64,000 nt of DNA from Kosakonia pseudosacchari (GTDB lineage: Bacteria; Pseudomonadota; Gammaproteobacteria; Enterobacterales; Enterobacteriaceae): assembly GCF_900184035.1 (NCBI RefSeq), contig NZ_FXWP01000004.1:124001-188000 (forward strand), read 5' to 3'. Below are positions 1 through 11,199 of this stretch, one piece after another. The position numbers were made by a program, and so were the translations under genes. The notes under the pieces are model-generated. The model worked only from the letters and a program-made list of their open reading frames with translations. It had not been told where the DNA came from and made no database searches. Each line of letters starts with the position of its first letter. Position 1 is the first letter of the stretch.

Positions 1-111
1 TTCAATAATTATCGCCGCCGGGGCTGGATTATGTGCGCGACCTCACGCACAATGTTCGCTCACTTTGCGTTAACAACGCGAAGTTCGCCACACCTGCAGG
101 AGAATAAAAAC

Positions 112-777
112 ATGTCATCACTCAGTAAAGAAGCGGCGCTCGTTCATGAGGCTCTGGTTGCCCGTGGTCTGGAAACGCCGCTGCGCCCACCGGTGCAAAT
201 GGATAACGAATCCCGTAAACGTCTTATCGCCGGCCATATGACCGAGATTATGCAACTGCTGAATCTCGATCTGAATGATGACAGCCTGATGGAAACACCG
301 CATCGCATCGCCAAAATGTATGTCGATGAGATCTTCTCCGGCCTCGATTACGCCAATTTCCCGAAGATCACCGTCATTGAAAACAAAATGAAAGTCGATG
401 AGATGGTGACGGTGCGCGATATCACGCTGACCAGCACCTGCGAACACCATTTTGTCACTATCGACGGCAAAGCCACCGTTGCCTATATTCCGAAGGATTC
501 AGTGATTGGCCTGTCGAAAATCAACCGTATCGTGCAATTCTTCGCGCAGCGCCCGCAGGTGCAGGAGCGACTGACGCAGCAGATCCTTACCGCACTGCAA
601 ACACTGCTTGGCACCAACAATGTCGCGGTTTCTATTGATGCGGTGCATTATTGCGTGAAAGCGCGCGGCATTCGCGACGCGACCAGCGCGACGACGACCA
701 CCTCGCTCGGCGGCTTGTTCAAGTCGAGCCAGAATACCCGCCAGGAGTTCCTGCGCGCCGTCCGCCACACTAACTAA
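112..777 (+). CDS. folE: GTP cyclohydrolase I
   Basis: The enzyme converts GTP to 7,8-dihydroneopterin triphosphate, the first step of folate and pterin synthesis, in the cytoplasm. The 221-residue product has the expected family length. The zinc/active-site motifs are visible: TSTCEHHF near residue 110 and HYCVKARG near residue 180. The open frame extends upstream to position 31, but the ATG at 112 is preferred because AGGAG lies at 98-102 and the protein then begins MSSLSKEA, as in E. coli. yeiB follows 18 bases downstream in the same direction, as in E. coli. Confidence 0.97.
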   Translation: MSSLSKEAALVHEALVARGLETPLRPPVQMDNESRKRLIAGHMTEIMQLLNLDLNDDSLMETPHRIAKMYVDEIFSGLDYANFPKITVIENKMKVDEMVTVRDITLTSTCEHHFVTIDGKATVAYIPKDSVIGLSKINRIVQFFAQRPQVQERLTQQILTALQTLLGTNNVAVSIDAVHYCVKARGIRDATSATTTTSLGGLFKSSQNTRQEFLRAVRHTN

Positions 778-795
778 TTCGCCGGAGCCGCCGAC

Positions 796-1956
796 ATGGA
801 GAGGAATGTCACGCTGGATTTTATTCGTGGCATCGCCATTCTCGGTATTCTTTTGCTGAATATCACCGCCTTTGGTTTACCCAAGGCGGCCTATCTTAAC
901 CCAGCCTGGTACGGCGACATCACGGCGTCGGATGCCTGGACTTGGGCGCTGCTCGATCTCTTCGCGCAGGTAAAATTCCTCTCGCTGTTTGCCATTTTGT
1001 TCGGCGCGGGTCTGCAAATGTTGCTGCCGCGCGGTAAGCGCTGGATCCAGTCGCGCCTGACGCTGCTGGTGCTGCTCGGTTTCATTCATGGTCTCATTTT
1101 TTGGGATGGCGATATTCTGCTGGCTTACGGGCTGGTGGGGCTGATTGCCTGGCGCATGGTGCGTGACGCGCAGAACGTTAAAACGATGTTTAACACCGGC
1201 GTGGTGCTGTACCTGATTGGCATTGCCGTTTTGTTGTTGCTGGGGGGGATTTCGGGTTCGCAGCCGAACCGCTCCTGGTTGCCGGATGCGGCGAATGTGC
1301 AGTACGAAACCTGGTGGCGAGTCAGCGGCGGCATCGGCGAGGCCATCAGTAATCGCGCGGATATGCTCTCTAACGCGCTGCTGGCACTGGGCGCGCAATA
1401 TGGCTGGCAACTGGCGGGCCTGATGCTGACAGGCGCGGCGCTGATGCGCAGCGGCTGGCTGAAAGGGCAATTCAGCCTGCGCCATTACCGCCGAACGGGT
1501 GTGCTGCTGATTAGCTTAGGGCTTCTGATCAACATTCCGGCGATAATTGCTCAGTGGCAGCTTGGCTGGTCGTATCGCTGGTGCGCTTTTCTTCTGCAAG
1601 CGCCGCGCGAGCTTGGCGCGCCGTTACAGGCGGTGGGCTATGCGGCGCTGGCGTGGGGGTTCTGGCCGCAGATCTATGGTTACAAACTGGTCAATGCCAT
1701 TGCCTGCGTAGGACGCATGGCGCTCACTAACTACCTGCTGCAAACGGTAATCTGTATCACCTTATTCAATCGTTTCGGGCTGTTTATGCAGTTCGATCGC
1801 TTGCAACTGCTGGCCTTTGTGCCTGCGGTGTGGGCGGTGAACATCCTCTTTTCCCTCTTCTGGCTCAGGCATTTTCGCCAGGGGCCAATGGAGTGGTTAT
1901 GGCGGCAATTGACCGCACGTGCTGCAGGGACATCATTAGCTCGCACATCCAGATAA
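796..1956 (+). CDS. yeiB: YeiB, DUF418-family inner-membrane protein
   Basis: A 386-residue polytopic membrane protein. It starts MERNVTLDFIRGIAILGILL, the typical opening of the DUF418/YeiB family, and has about eight to ten hydrophobic segments; the C-terminal DUF418 part contains the conserved GRMALTNYLLQ stretch near residue 305. Its function is not established; the family shares distant features with membrane acyltransferases. A GGAG at 782-786 fits the ATG at 796. It is probably cotranscribed with folE. Confidence 0.93.
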   Translation: MERNVTLDFIRGIAILGILLLNITAFGLPKAAYLNPAWYGDITASDAWTWALLDLFAQVKFLSLFAILFGAGLQMLLPRGKRWIQSRLTLLVLLGFIHGLIFWDGDILLAYGLVGLIAWRMVRDAQNVKTMFNTGVVLYLIGIAVLLLLGGISGSQPNRSWLPDAANVQYETWWRVSGGIGEAISNRADMLSNALLALGAQYGWQLAGLMLTGAALMRSGWLKGQFSLRHYRRTGVLLISLGLLINIPAIIAQWQLGWSYRWCAFLLQAPRELGAPLQAVGYAALAWGFWPQIYGYKLVNAIACVGRMALTNYLLQTVICITLFNRFGLFMQFDRLQLLAFVPAVWAVNILFSLFWLRHFRQGPMEWLWRQLTARAAGTSLARTSR

Positions 1957-1986
1957 CGATCTGGATCACAATCATTAACAAAACGG

Positions 1987-2002
1987 ATGTAACCGTTTCC
2001 AT
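1987..2002. promoter_or_regulatory. GalS/GalR operator upstream of galS
   Basis: The 16 bases read atgtaaccgtttccat and match the gal operator pattern GTGNAANCGNTTNCAC at every constrained position except the two outer bases. The site lies about 110 bp before galS and is nearly identical to the one before mglB, which suggests autoregulation. The regulatory role is inferred from the E. coli galS/mgl system. Confidence 0.7.
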
Positions 2003-2005
2003 TCA

Positions 2006-2021
2006 TGTGATGTCACTCACG
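2006..2021. promoter_or_regulatory. CRP site upstream of galS
   Basis: TGTGA, six bases, then TCACG matches the CRP consensus TGTGA-N6-TCACA at nine of ten arm positions. It sits immediately downstream of the gal operator, the same arrangement as before mglB, consistent with catabolite control of galS. Confidence 0.7.
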
Positions 2022-2111
2022 TAGCAATCGCCTGCTCGCTGCCAGAATAGCCTCCTTACTTAACACAGGGGGTGGCTGTGAACTGCCGCAATCCAGAAAA
2101 GGTGGGTAAAA

Positions 2112-3137
2112 ATGATCACCATTCGTGACGTTGCCCGGCATGCGGGCGTCTCTGTCGCGACGGTGTCCCGCGTGCTCAATAACAGCGCGCTGGTCAGCCC
2201 GGAAACGCGCGAAACGGTGATGAAAGCCGTCGCCCAGCTGGGTTATCGCCCGAATGCCAACGCCCAGGCGCTGGCGACGCAGGTTAGCGACACCATTGGT
2301 GTGGTGGTGATGGATGTCTCTGATGCCTTTTTCGGTGCGCTGGTGAAAGCGGTGGATACGGTTGCGCAGCAGCACCAAAAATATGTGCTGATTGGCAACA
2401 GTTATCACGAGGCGGAAAAAGAGCGTCACGCTATTGAAGTCCTGATCCGCCAGCGTTGTAACGCCCTGATTGTTCACTCAAAAGCCCTCAGCGATGAAGA
2501 GCTGACAGGCTTTATGGAGCAGATCCCCGGCATGGTGCTTATCAACCGCCTGGTGCCAGGCTATGCCCACCGCTGCGTCTGCCTTGATAACGTCAGCGGG
2601 GCGGTGATGGCGACGCGCATGTTGCTTAATAACGGCCATCAGCGCATCGGTTATCTGGCGTCCAGCCATCAGATTGAAGACAACGATATGCGCCGTGAAG
2701 GGTGGTTCCGCGCGCTGGAAGAGCAGGGGATTAACGCCCCGGACAGCTGGGTTGGCACCGGTTCGCCGGACATGCAAGGCGGTGAAGCGGCGATGGTGGA
2801 ATTGCTGGGGCGCAACCTGCAACTCACCGCCGTCTTTGCCTATAACGACAGCATGGCGGCGGGGGCGCTGACGGCGCTGAAAGACAACGGCATTGCGGTG
2901 CCACAGCATTTATCACTGATTGGTTTCGATGATATTCCCATTGCGCGTTACACCGACCCGCAACTGACGACGGTGCGTTACCCGGTCGCCTCAATGGCGC
3001 GACTGGCAACCGAGCTGGCGTTGCAGGGAGCCGCGGACAAGCTGGATCCAGAGGCTGCGCACTGTTTTATGCCGACGCTGGTACGCCGCCATTCGGTGAC
3101 CGCGCGGCAAACTGTGGCACCGATCACTAACTTATAA
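2112..3137 (+). CDS. galS: LacI-family mgl regulator GalS
   Basis: Galactose isorepressor that controls the mgl transport operon in E. coli. The N-terminal helix-turn-helix and hinge (residues 1-60) contain [20 protein letters not shown]; the rest is a periplasmic-binding-protein-like effector domain of LacI type. At 341 residues it is close to E. coli GalS. The assignment rests on similarity and on its position directly upstream of mglB in the same orientation. GalR is the close paralogue, but galR is not found next to mgl. Confidence 0.93.
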   Translation: MITIRDVARHAGVSVATVSRVLNNSALVSPETRETVMKAVAQLGYRPNANAQALATQVSDTIGVVVMDVSDAFFGALVKAVDTVAQQHQKYVLIGNSYHEAEKERHAIEVLIRQRCNALIVHSKALSDEELTGFMEQIPGMVLINRLVPGYAHRCVCLDNVSGAVMATRMLLNNGHQRIGYLASSHQIEDNDMRREGWFRALEEQGINAPDSWVGTGSPDMQGGEAAMVELLGRNLQLTAVFAYNDSMAAGALTALKDNGIAVPQHLSLIGFDDIPIARYTDPQLTTVRYPVASMARLATELALQGAADKLDPEAAHCFMPTLVRRHSVTARQTVAPITNL

Positions 3138-3146
3138 ACTTCGATG

Positions 3147-3162
3147 ATGTAACCGTTTTCAA
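3147..3162. promoter_or_regulatory. GalS/GalR operator upstream of mglB
   Basis: The 16 bases atgtaaccgttttcaa fit GTGNAANCGNTTNCAC at all inner positions. The site lies directly upstream of the CRP site in the galS-mglB gap, as in the known E. coli mgl promoter. Confidence 0.75.
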
Positions 3163-3164
3163 TC

Positions 3165-3180
3165 TGTGAGTAAATTCACA
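3165..3180. promoter_or_regulatory. CRP site of the mgl promoter
   Basis: A perfect TGTGA-N6-TCACA. Its centre (3172.5) lies about 41.5 bp before the start expected from the TATGAT at 3202-3207, the spacing of a class II CRP-activated promoter. Confidence 0.85.
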
Positions 3181-3201
3181 GTATCTTAACAAGGCGCTGA
3201 C

Positions 3202-3207
3202 TATGAT
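3202..3207 (+). promoter_or_regulatory. mgl promoter -10 element
   Basis: TATGAT at a position compatible with CRP bound at -41.5. Transcription would begin near 3214, giving a leader of about 215 nt before mglB. I see no strong rho-independent terminator in that leader. Confidence 0.55.
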
Positions 3208-3431
3208 GTCAGCGTTTTAGAAGCTGAAACACGATGTAACGGTGATTAATCACTTTCACTACAAGTGAGCGCTTTGAAACATCGAAGAAAGCGAACTTCT
3301 GGAGCGTTACCCGGACACGGACGAATGGATTTTTAGAGTGAACTTCGGTCGGCAGTAACGTCTTCGTAACAACTGACCCGCCGAGCATTATTCACAAGAA
3401 CTACCCTGCATATAAAAAAACCGGAGATACC

Positions 3432-4430
3432 ATGAATAAGAAGGTGTTGACTCTGTCTGCTGTTATGGCAAGCATGCTTTTTGGCGCAGCCGCACACGCA
3501 GCGGATACCCGCATTGGTGTGACCATCTATAAATATGACGACAACTTTATGTCCGTTGTCCGTAAGGCTATTGAGAAAGACGCCAAAGCAGCGCCAGATG
3601 TTCAGCTGCTGATGAACGACTCGCAGAATGACCAATCCAAACAGAACGACCAGATCGACGTGCTGCTGGCGAAAGGCGTAAAAGCACTGGCGATCAACCT
3701 GGTTGACCCGGCAGCGGCAGGTACGGTGATTGAGAAAGCGCGTGGTCAAAACGTTCCGGTTGTTTTCTTCAACAAAGAACCTTCTCGTAAAGCGCTGGAT
3801 AGCTACGATAAAGCCTATTACGTGGGTACCGATTCCAAAGAATCCGGCGTGATTCAGGGCGATCTGATTGCTAAACACTGGGCGGCAAACCCGGCTTGGG
3901 ATCTGAATAAAGATGGTCAGATTCAGTACGTGTTGCTGAAAGGCGAGCCGGGCCACCCGGATGCGGAAGCACGTACCACTTACGTTATCAAAGAGCTGAA
4001 TGATAAGGGCATTAAAACCCAGCAGCTGGCTCTGGATACCGCGATGTGGGATACCGCTCAGGCGAAAGACAAAATGGACGCCTGGCTCTCTGGTCCGAAC
4101 GCTAACAAAATTGAAGTGGTTATCGCTAACAACGACGCGATGGCAATGGGCGCGGTTGAAGCACTGAAAGCACACAATAAATCTGCTATTCCGGTATTTG
4201 GCGTTGATGCGCTGCCAGAAGCGCTGGCGCTGGTGAAATCCGGTGCTATGGCCGGTACTGTGTTGAACGATGCGAACAACCAGGCGAAAGCAAGCTTTGA
4301 TCTGGCGAAAAACCTTGCCGAAGGCAAAGGCGCGGCAGATGGCACCAACTGGAAAATCGACAATAAAATTGTTCGTATTCCTTACGTTGGTGTAGATAAA
4401 GACAACCTGGCTGAAATCGCCGGTAAATAA
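3432..4430 (+). CDS. mglB: Galactose/glucose-binding periplasmic protein
   Basis: Periplasmic receptor of the high-affinity methyl-galactoside ABC importer; in E. coli it also presents galactose to the Trg chemoreceptor. The 332-residue product has a signal peptide ([20 protein letters not shown], cleavage after AHA) and the type I sugar-binding fold. It carries the calcium-binding loop DLNKDGQIQ near residue 157. CGGAGA lies just before the ATG. First gene of the mgl operon; a hairpin separates it from mglA. Confidence 0.97.
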   Translation: MNKKVLTLSAVMASMLFGAAAHAADTRIGVTIYKYDDNFMSVVRKAIEKDAKAAPDVQLLMNDSQNDQSKQNDQIDVLLAKGVKALAINLVDPAAAGTVIEKARGQNVPVVFFNKEPSRKALDSYDKAYYVGTDSKESGVIQGDLIAKHWAANPAWDLNKDGQIQYVLLKGEPGHPDAEARTTYVIKELNDKGIKTQQLALDTAMWDTAQAKDKMDAWLSGPNANKIEVVIANNDAMAMGAVEALKAHNKSAIPVFGVDALPEALALVKSGAMAGTVLNDANNQAKASFDLAKNLAEGKGAADGTNWKIDNKIVRIPYVGVDKDNLAEIAGK

Positions 4431-4453
4431 TATTAAGAAAGCATGTTCTCATT

Positions 4454-4475
4454 GGGCGCAACGACTGTTGCGCCC
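4454..4475 (+). terminator. Intercistronic hairpin between mglB and mglA
   Basis: A perfect 9-bp stem (GGGCGCAAC / GTTGCGCCC) with loop GACT and no long T run. Such a hairpin after a binding-protein gene can protect the upstream message and lower downstream expression. That effect is inferred. Confidence 0.6.
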
Positions 4476-4511
4476 TTATAACACGATATGCCAGGCCAAC
4501 AAGGTATAATT

Positions 4512-6032
4512 ATGGTCAGCAATAATACTCAGTCGTCAGGTGAATTCTTGTTGGAAATGAGCAATATCAACAAGTCTTTTCCAGGCGTAAAGGCACTCGA
4601 TAATGTCAATTTGAAAGTCCGTCCGCACTCTATCCATGCATTAATGGGTGAGAACGGTGCGGGGAAATCAACATTATTAAAATGTCTTTTTGGGATCTAT
4701 CAAAAAGATTCCGGTAGCATTCTTTTTCAGGGGAAAGAGATCGATTTCCATTCCGCGAAAGAAGCGCTGGAAAATGGTATTTCGATGGTTCACCAGGAAC
4801 TCAACCTGGTGTTGCAACGTTCCGTGATGGACAATATGTGGTTGGGGCGTTATCCCACCAAAGGCATGTTTGTCGATCAGGATAAAATGTTCCACGATAC
4901 CAAAGCCATTTTTGATGAGCTGGATATTGATATCGACCCTAAAGCACGCGTGGGAACATTATCTGTATCGCAAATGCAGATGATTGAAATTGCCAAAGCG
5001 TTCTCTTATGACGCCAAAATTGTCATTATGGATGAGCCGACTTCTTCGCTGACGGAAAAAGAAGTCAATCATCTGTTTAAAATTATTCGTAAGCTGAAAG
5101 AGCGTGGCTGCGGTATTGTTTATATCTCCCATAAAATGGAAGAGATATTCCAGCTGTGCGATGAAATTACGGTCTTGCGTGATGGTCAATGGATCGCTAC
5201 CCAGCCGCTGGAAGGGCTGGATATGGATAAGATCATCGCTATGATGGTTGGCCGCTCCCTGAACCAGCGCTTCCCGGACAAGCACAACGTGCCGGGTGAA
5301 ACCATTCTGGAAGTGCGTAATCTCACCTCGTTGCGCCAGCCCTCTATTCGCGATATCTCCTTTGATTTGCGCAAAGGCGAAATTCTCGGTATCGCAGGCC
5401 TGGTCGGGGCGAAACGCACTGATATCGTTGAAACGTTATTTGGTATTCGCGAAAAATCTTCTGGCACCATTAAATTGCATGGCAAAGTGATTAATAACCA
5501 CAACGCCAATGAAGCCATTAATAATGGTTTTGCGCTGGTGACTGAAGAGCGCCGTTCTACCGGTATTTATGCTTATCTTGATATCGGTTTTAACTCCCTT
5601 ATCTCCAATATTCAGAATTATAAAAATAAGGTTGGTCTACTGGATAATAGCCGCATGAAGAGCGATACCCAGTGGGTTATTGACTCAATGCGTGTTAAAA
5701 CGCCTGGGCACCGTACACAAATTGGATCGCTTTCCGGTGGTAACCAGCAAAAAGTTATTATCGGCCGTTGGTTATTAACTCAGCCGGAAATTTTAATGCT
5801 CGATGAGCCGACCCGTGGTATTGACGTTGGTGCGAAATTTGAAATTTACCAACTGATTGCCGAACTGGCGAAAAAGAATAAGGGGATCATTATTATTTCC
5901 TCTGAAATGCCTGAGTTGTTAGGCATCACTGACCGTATTCTGGTAATGAGCAATGGCCTTGTTTCCGGAATTGTTGATACTAAAACGACAACGCAAAACG
6001 AAATTCTCCGTCTTGCGTCTTTGCACCTTTAA
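4512..6032 (+). CDS. mglA: Galactose ABC importer ATP-binding protein
   Basis: Cytoplasmic ATPase of the Mgl importer with two tandem ABC domains in 506 residues. The first has Walker [10 protein letters not shown] near residue 43 and a signature region LSVSQMQM. The second has the degenerate Walker A GLVGAKRT typical of carbohydrate-type fused ATPases, and SGGNQQK with [11 protein letters not shown]. The frame is open from 4488, but the ATG at 4512 has AAGG just upstream and gives the family length. It lies between mglB and mglC. Confidence 0.97.
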   Translation: MVSNNTQSSGEFLLEMSNINKSFPGVKALDNVNLKVRPHSIHALMGENGAGKSTLLKCLFGIYQKDSGSILFQGKEIDFHSAKEALENGISMVHQELNLVLQRSVMDNMWLGRYPTKGMFVDQDKMFHDTKAIFDELDIDIDPKARVGTLSVSQMQMIEIAKAFSYDAKIVIMDEPTSSLTEKEVNHLFKIIRKLKERGCGIVYISHKMEEIFQLCDEITVLRDGQWIATQPLEGLDMDKIIAMMVGRSLNQRFPDKHNVPGETILEVRNLTSLRQPSIRDISFDLRKGEILGIAGLVGAKRTDIVETLFGIREKSSGTIKLHGKVINNHNANEAINNGFALVTEERRSTGIYAYLDIGFNSLISNIQNYKNKVGLLDNSRMKSDTQWVIDSMRVKTPGHRTQIGSLSGGNQQKVIIGRWLLTQPEILMLDEPTRGIDVGAKFEIYQLIAELAKKNKGIIIISSEMPELLGITDRILVMSNGLVSGIVDTKTTTQNEILRLASLHL

Positions 6033-6047
6033 GATCAGGGGCTCCTC

Positions 6048-7058
6048 ATGAGTGCGTTAAATAAGAAAACTTTTCTCACTTATCTGAAAGACGGCGGTAT
6101 TTACGTTGTTCTTTTAGTGTTACTGGCCATTATCATTTTTCAGGATCCCACATTCTTAAGTCTGCTGAACTTAAGTAACATTCTGACCCAATCCTCGGTG
6201 CGTATTATTATCGCGCTGGGTGTTGCGGGGCTGATTGTTACCCAGGGTACCGACCTTTCCGCCGGGCGTCAGGTTGGCCTCGCGGCGGTGGTTGCCGCAA
6301 CGCTGCTGCAATCGATGGAAAACGTCAACAAGGTCTTCCCGGATATGGCGACGATGCCGATCCCGGTGGTGATCCTGATTGTTTGCGCGATCGGCGCGGT
6401 GATTGGCCTGGTAAACGGTATCGTGATTGCCTACCTGAACGTGACGCCGTTTATCACCACGCTGGGTACGATGATCATCGTTTACGGTATCAATTCCCTG
6501 TACTACGACTTTGTTGGCGCGTCGCCGATTTCCGGCTTTGACAGCGGCTTCTCGACCTTTACGCAGGGCTTTATTGCGCTGGGCAGCTTCCGCTTGTCAT
6601 ATATCACCTTCTACGCGTTGATCGCCGTGGCGTTCGTCTGGGTGCTGTGGAATAAAACCCGCTTTGGCAAAAACATTTTCGCCATCGGCGGTAACCCGGA
6701 AGCGGCGAAAGTCTCCGGCGTTAACGTGGCGCTGAACCTGCTGATGATTTACGCGCTGTCCGGGGTGTTCTATGCCTTCGGCGGGATGCTGGAAGCGGGT
6801 CGTATCGGTTCTGCCACCAACAACCTTGGTTTTATGTATGAACTGGACGCCATCGCCGCCTGCGTGGTTGGCGGGGTCTCCTTCAGCGGTGGTGTGGGTA
6901 CCGTGCTTGGCGTGGTGACCGGTGTGATTATCTTCACCGTCATCAACTACGGCCTGACCTATATCGGTATTAACCCGTACTGGCAGTACATCATCAAGGG
7001 CGGCATCATTATCTTCGCCGTGGCGCTGGACTCGCTAAAATACGCACGCAAAAAATAA
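6048..7058 (+). CDS. mglC: Galactose ABC importer permease
   Basis: Integral membrane subunit of the Mgl importer, 336 residues with about eight to ten hydrophobic helices. It belongs to the RbsC-like sugar permease family, shown by GTDLSAGRQVGLAA near residue 67 and by GGNPEAAKVSGVNV near residue 216. The start is 15 bases after mglA. It ends the operon, and a rho-independent terminator follows at once. Confidence 0.96.
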   Translation: MSALNKKTFLTYLKDGGIYVVLLVLLAIIIFQDPTFLSLLNLSNILTQSSVRIIIALGVAGLIVTQGTDLSAGRQVGLAAVVAATLLQSMENVNKVFPDMATMPIPVVILIVCAIGAVIGLVNGIVIAYLNVTPFITTLGTMIIVYGINSLYYDFVGASPISGFDSGFSTFTQGFIALGSFRLSYITFYALIAVAFVWVLWNKTRFGKNIFAIGGNPEAAKVSGVNVALNLLMIYALSGVFYAFGGMLEAGRIGSATNNLGFMYELDAIAACVVGGVSFSGGVGTVLGVVTGVIIFTVINYGLTYIGINPYWQYIIKGGIIIFAVALDSLKYARKK

Positions 7059-7076
7059 TCCCATCGTCTGTACCCG

Positions 7077-7103
7077 GCCCGCTCAAAAAGCGGGCTTTTT
7101 TTT
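7077..7103 (+). terminator. Rho-independent terminator of mglBAC
   Basis: A 7-bp GC stem (GCCCGCT / AGCGGGC) with loop CAAAA is followed by eight T residues, 18 bases after the mglC stop. Confidence 0.9.
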
Positions 7104-7236
7104 GCCTGTTTGCCCCCTGCTGCCATGGAGTAAACCCACTGCCTTCCTCCAAAAAACTTCACGCGCGGCGAGTTGTTAAATTTTTTGCTTCGGTGCTACG
7201 CTCAATAAAGACGCAACATTAATAAGGAGATTAGGG

Positions 7237-7464
7237 ATGAACAGCGAGTGCGCGTTTCCTGCACTTCCCGTGATTGGCTGGCAGGTGGGAGTGGTAGAGG
7301 ATGTGAACGGCGTGGTAGTGAAGTTTGGTTGCAGCACGGGACCCTGCGGCGCGGGAACAACGACCTTTGATTCGCCCTTTTTTAATTTAACCCCGGATAT
7401 GGTGAGAAGCCTGATCTACGACCTTGAGCGAAGCCTGCAACAGCATGAGAGCAAAGTGGCCTGA
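7237..7464 (+). CDS. Small BssS-like protein
   Basis: A 75-residue protein with a good ribosome site (AAGGAG at 7223-7228). Its pattern P-x-IGW near residue 12, then a beta-rich centre, then LTPDMVRSLIYDLERSLQQHES resembles the BssS family (E. coli BssS has LVGW, LTTDVAR and a similar C-terminal helix). The likeness is by eye and partial. It has no membrane segment. It stands alone between mglC and sanA, where E. coli carries preA, preT and yeiS. The function is unknown. Confidence 0.7.
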   Translation: MNSECAFPALPVIGWQVGVVEDVNGVVVKFGCSTGPCGAGTTTFDSPFFNLTPDMVRSLIYDLERSLQQHESKVA

Positions 7465-7480
7465 CGCTTCGCTTTGCACT

Positions 7481-7508
7481 TCGGGTACATCCCATGTGCC
7501 CGATATTT
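7481..7508 (+). terminator. Hairpin after the BssS-like gene
   Basis: A 10-bp stem (TCGGGTACAT / ATGTGCCCGA with one G-T pair) with loop CCC is followed by TATTT. It is a probable weak terminator of the 75-residue gene. Confidence 0.6.
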
Positions 7509-7600
7509 AAGTCAATTCTGAATGCCTGTCTGCCCATAGCTACTTACGCTTGAAAGAATGAATCTGTGAATGATGTTGTATCCGCAGCTCAGGGGCGCTT

Positions 7601-8786
<1,186 letters not shown>

Positions 8787-8871
8787 CTACTTTACCCGTA
8801 CGGCAAGCGCAAGAAACGGCAGTTCAATTGCGGGGTTTTTCATCACTGCGGGCGCGAACCCGCAGCAGCAA

Positions 8872-9759
8872 TTATTTACTCAGCAAAACGCGTTCGACAT
8901 GCTCACATCCCAGCGCGCGCAATGTTGCGGCAGTGGCATCCCATTGGGTGAGCGGCGCATCGGCGCGTTCCGCCAGCACCGCGCGTTGAATATCCGCGTA
9001 ATCAAAACCGCTAAGGCTAAGCAGATTCAGCGCGCCTTGCAATGGTGGTAGCGTTGGGTTGAACGCGGCGTTTTCCGCGTAGCTCCCGCTGAAGATACGT
9101 CCGTCGCGGCAAAGAATTGCCACGCCTGACGGCGAAGTGGTGTAGGGCGAGTGGCTTTTATTTGCCGCGTGAATGGCCGCCTGCGCTACGTCATCCCCGC
9201 TCGATGCAAAACCGTGGTTCTGTTGATCCATTAACAGCGTTTTGATGTCGAGATCTTTTGGACCAAACGCGTCCGGCAGGTAATCACCCAGCGTATGCGG
9301 CGCGCGACCCGGCAGGTTAATGCGCAGATTCAGGCCGCTGTTGAGTTCATTCATAAACTGGCGGCAGTGGCCGCACGGCGTGTAGTTGACGGTGATGGAA
9401 GAGAGCGCTTTTTCACCGCGCAGCCAGGCGTGGCTGATCGCGCTCTGCTCGGCATGCACGGTTTGCTGCATTGTCGCGCCAGCAAACTCCATATTGGCAC
9501 CGAAGTACCATGTTCCGCTGACGCCACGCGCAATCGCGCCCACGTTGAAGTGGGAAAGGTCGGTGCGGGCGCAGGCGGCGGCGAGCGGCAGCAACGCAAA
9601 CGCCAGCGCATCTTCGTCCAGCCCCGTTGCGCTTTGCAATGTTGCCACCTGCTCTGCGCTCAGCATGGCGGGGAAGTGCTCATCCGCCAGCAGAGGAGCC
9701 AGTGCGGTCTGTAAATTCTCCGCAAGCCCGGAAAAAGCAGGGTGAAAACGTGAATGCAT
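8872..9759 (-). CDS. cdd: Cytidine deaminase
   Basis: Deaminates cytidine and deoxycytidine to uridine forms in pyrimidine salvage. The 295-residue product is the long enterobacterial type with a catalytic N-terminal half and a degenerate C-terminal half. The zinc motifs [11 protein letters not shown] (near residue 103) and PCGHCRQF (near residue 130) are both present. A CRP site lies about 60 bp upstream, as in the CRP/CytR-controlled E. coli gene. Confidence 0.97.
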   Translation of the reverse strand: MHSRFHPAFSGLAENLQTALAPLLADEHFPAMLSAEQVATLQSATGLDEDALAFALLPLAAACARTDLSHFNVGAIARGVSGTWYFGANMEFAGATMQQTVHAEQSAISHAWLRGEKALSSITVNYTPCGHCRQFMNELNSGLNLRINLPGRAPHTLGDYLPDAFGPKDLDIKTLLMDQQNHGFASSGDDVAQAAIHAANKSHSPYTTSPSGVAILCRDGRIFSGSYAENAAFNPTLPPLQGALNLLSLSGFDYADIQRAVLAERADAPLTQWDATAATLRALGCEHVERVLLSK

Positions 9760-9818
9760 AGCTGTGCCTCATAGCAGTGTATTGGAATCGTAGTTTACGG
9801 GGCTGTATAGCCTCTATG

Positions 9819-9834
9819 TGTGATTCACTTCACA
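9819..9834. promoter_or_regulatory. CRP site of the cdd promoter
   Basis: A perfect TGTGA-N6-TCACA. On the minus strand it is about 41.5 bp before a start near 9785, with TAAACT (9798-9793) as the likely -10. A second sequence, TGCGATACATCGCGCA, at about 9866-9881 resembles the weaker upstream CRP/CytR region known at E. coli cdd. Confidence 0.75.
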
Positions 9835-9888
9835 CTGTATGTGCAACTTATGAAACTCAAATCAAAAATGCGCGATGTATCGCAAATT

Positions 9889-10584
9889 TTAGCCCAGCAA
9901 CGCGAGGATAACCGGGAACAAAAACGGGGCGACCAGCGAGGTGATAATCCCGCAAATCACCAGCGCCAGCGAACTGAACGCCCCTTCCTGATAATCCAGC
10001 TCGGCGCAGCGCGCGGTTCCCAGCGCATGCGAGGCGGTTCCCATCGCCAGCCCGCGTGCTGATTTTGTGGTGATACGCATCAGGTTCAGCAAGGTATGGC
10101 CAAACACCGCACCCAATACGCCAACAAAGATCACGCAGACAGCGCTGATGGCCGGGATACCGCCAATGCTGCCGCCAACCGCCATCGCAATCGGCGTGGT
10201 GACGGATTTGGGTAATATCGACGCTGCAATTTCCGGTGTCGCGCCCATCAGCAGCGCCACGGCGGTACCGGAAAACATCGCCACCATGCTGCCGATAAAG
10301 CAGATAGTAATAATCGATTTCCAGCGGGCGCGAATCTGGTGTAACTGCTCATAGAGCGGAAACGCCAGCGCCACGACGGCGGGTTGCAGCAGATCGTTAA
10401 GGATTTTACTGCCCTGGAAATAGTGGTCATAGGGAGTGCCCGTGACCAGCAGGATCGGGATGATCACCACCATCGCCACCAGCAGTGGGTTGAGCAGCGG
10501 CAGCTTGAAACGCGCGGCGAGTTTACGCGCGGCGAAAAACACCGCCAGCGTCAGCGGTAACGACCACCAGATATACGTCATCAT
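9889..10584 (-). CDS. yohK: YohK, LrgB/CidB-family membrane protein
   Basis: A 231-residue polytopic membrane protein of the LrgB family, with several hydrophobic helices and the conserved stretch [14 protein letters not shown] near residue 123. It overlaps yohJ (LrgA family) by 4 bases (ATGA), so the pair is translationally coupled. LrgAB-type pairs are described as holin-like or metabolite-transport proteins. The role of YohJK is not settled. Confidence 0.94.
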   Translation of the reverse strand: MMTYIWWSLPLTLAVFFAARKLAARFKLPLLNPLLVAMVVIIPILLVTGTPYDHYFQGSKILNDLLQPAVVALAFPLYEQLHQIRARWKSIITICFIGSMVAMFSGTAVALLMGATPEIAASILPKSVTTPIAMAVGGSIGGIPAISAVCVIFVGVLGAVFGHTLLNLMRITTKSARGLAMGTASHALGTARCAELDYQEGAFSSLALVICGIITSLVAPFLFPVILALLG

Positions 10585-10979
10585 TCTTTCTGACCTTTTT
10601 GTCCTGCCACTTTACGCTCGCCGTGCACCAGATGGGTGCTCCAGCTCACCACTAAAAAGACGATAAGTGTGCTCACCGCACAAGAAACAACAATCGGGCC
10701 GAACTGCGCGCGCAGCAGGTCGTAATATTGCATCACGCCTACGCCAATAGGCACGAACAGCAGCGCCATGTAACGGATCAAAATAAAGCAACCGGGGTTT
10801 ACCCATTTGGCGGGCAGAATTTGCAGCGCCAGCAGCACGAACATAATCAGCATGCCGATAATGCTGCCAGGAATGGCAATCGGCAGCAGGGATGAAACAA
10901 AAATGCCTGCGTAGAGACAAGCGTAAATAAGCACAAACGCACGAAGATACTGCCAGATAATATTCAGTGAGTTACTCAT
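10581..10979 (-). CDS. yohJ: YohJ, LrgA/CidA-family membrane protein
   Basis: A 132-residue protein with four hydrophobic helices, containing [18 protein letters not shown] near residue 35, as in LrgA/holin-like proteins. The frame is open from 11015, but the internal ATG at 10979 gives [15 protein letters not shown], which matches the E. coli start and length. First gene of the yohJK pair. Confidence 0.94.
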   Translation of the reverse strand: MSNSLNIIWQYLRAFVLIYACLYAGIFVSSLLPIAIPGSIIGMLIMFVLLALQILPAKWVNPGCFILIRYMALLFVPIGVGVMQYYDLLRAQFGPIVVSCAVSTLIVFLVVSWSTHLVHGERKVAGQKGQKE

Positions 10980-11199
10980 GGTGAAAGCCCTTGTCGAAAC
11001 GCATTCATCATACAATTAAAGCGAAAAACGTGCTACTGATCACATCATGAATTGTGAGCATACCAAACATTCCATTCAGGAACGTTATGCATTCCCACAA
11101 GATTTACCGCATGATGTAGCCCAAAGTGTAGTGAAGAAAGGCACTTTCCACGCCTGAACAGAGACGCTACTATGGCGCCTCTTTTTTATGGGGCGAGAT

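Noticed and set aside
3333-4175. A 280-codon minus-strand frame over mglB
   Set aside because: It lies entirely opposite mglB and its leader and looks like a shadow; mglB is certain.
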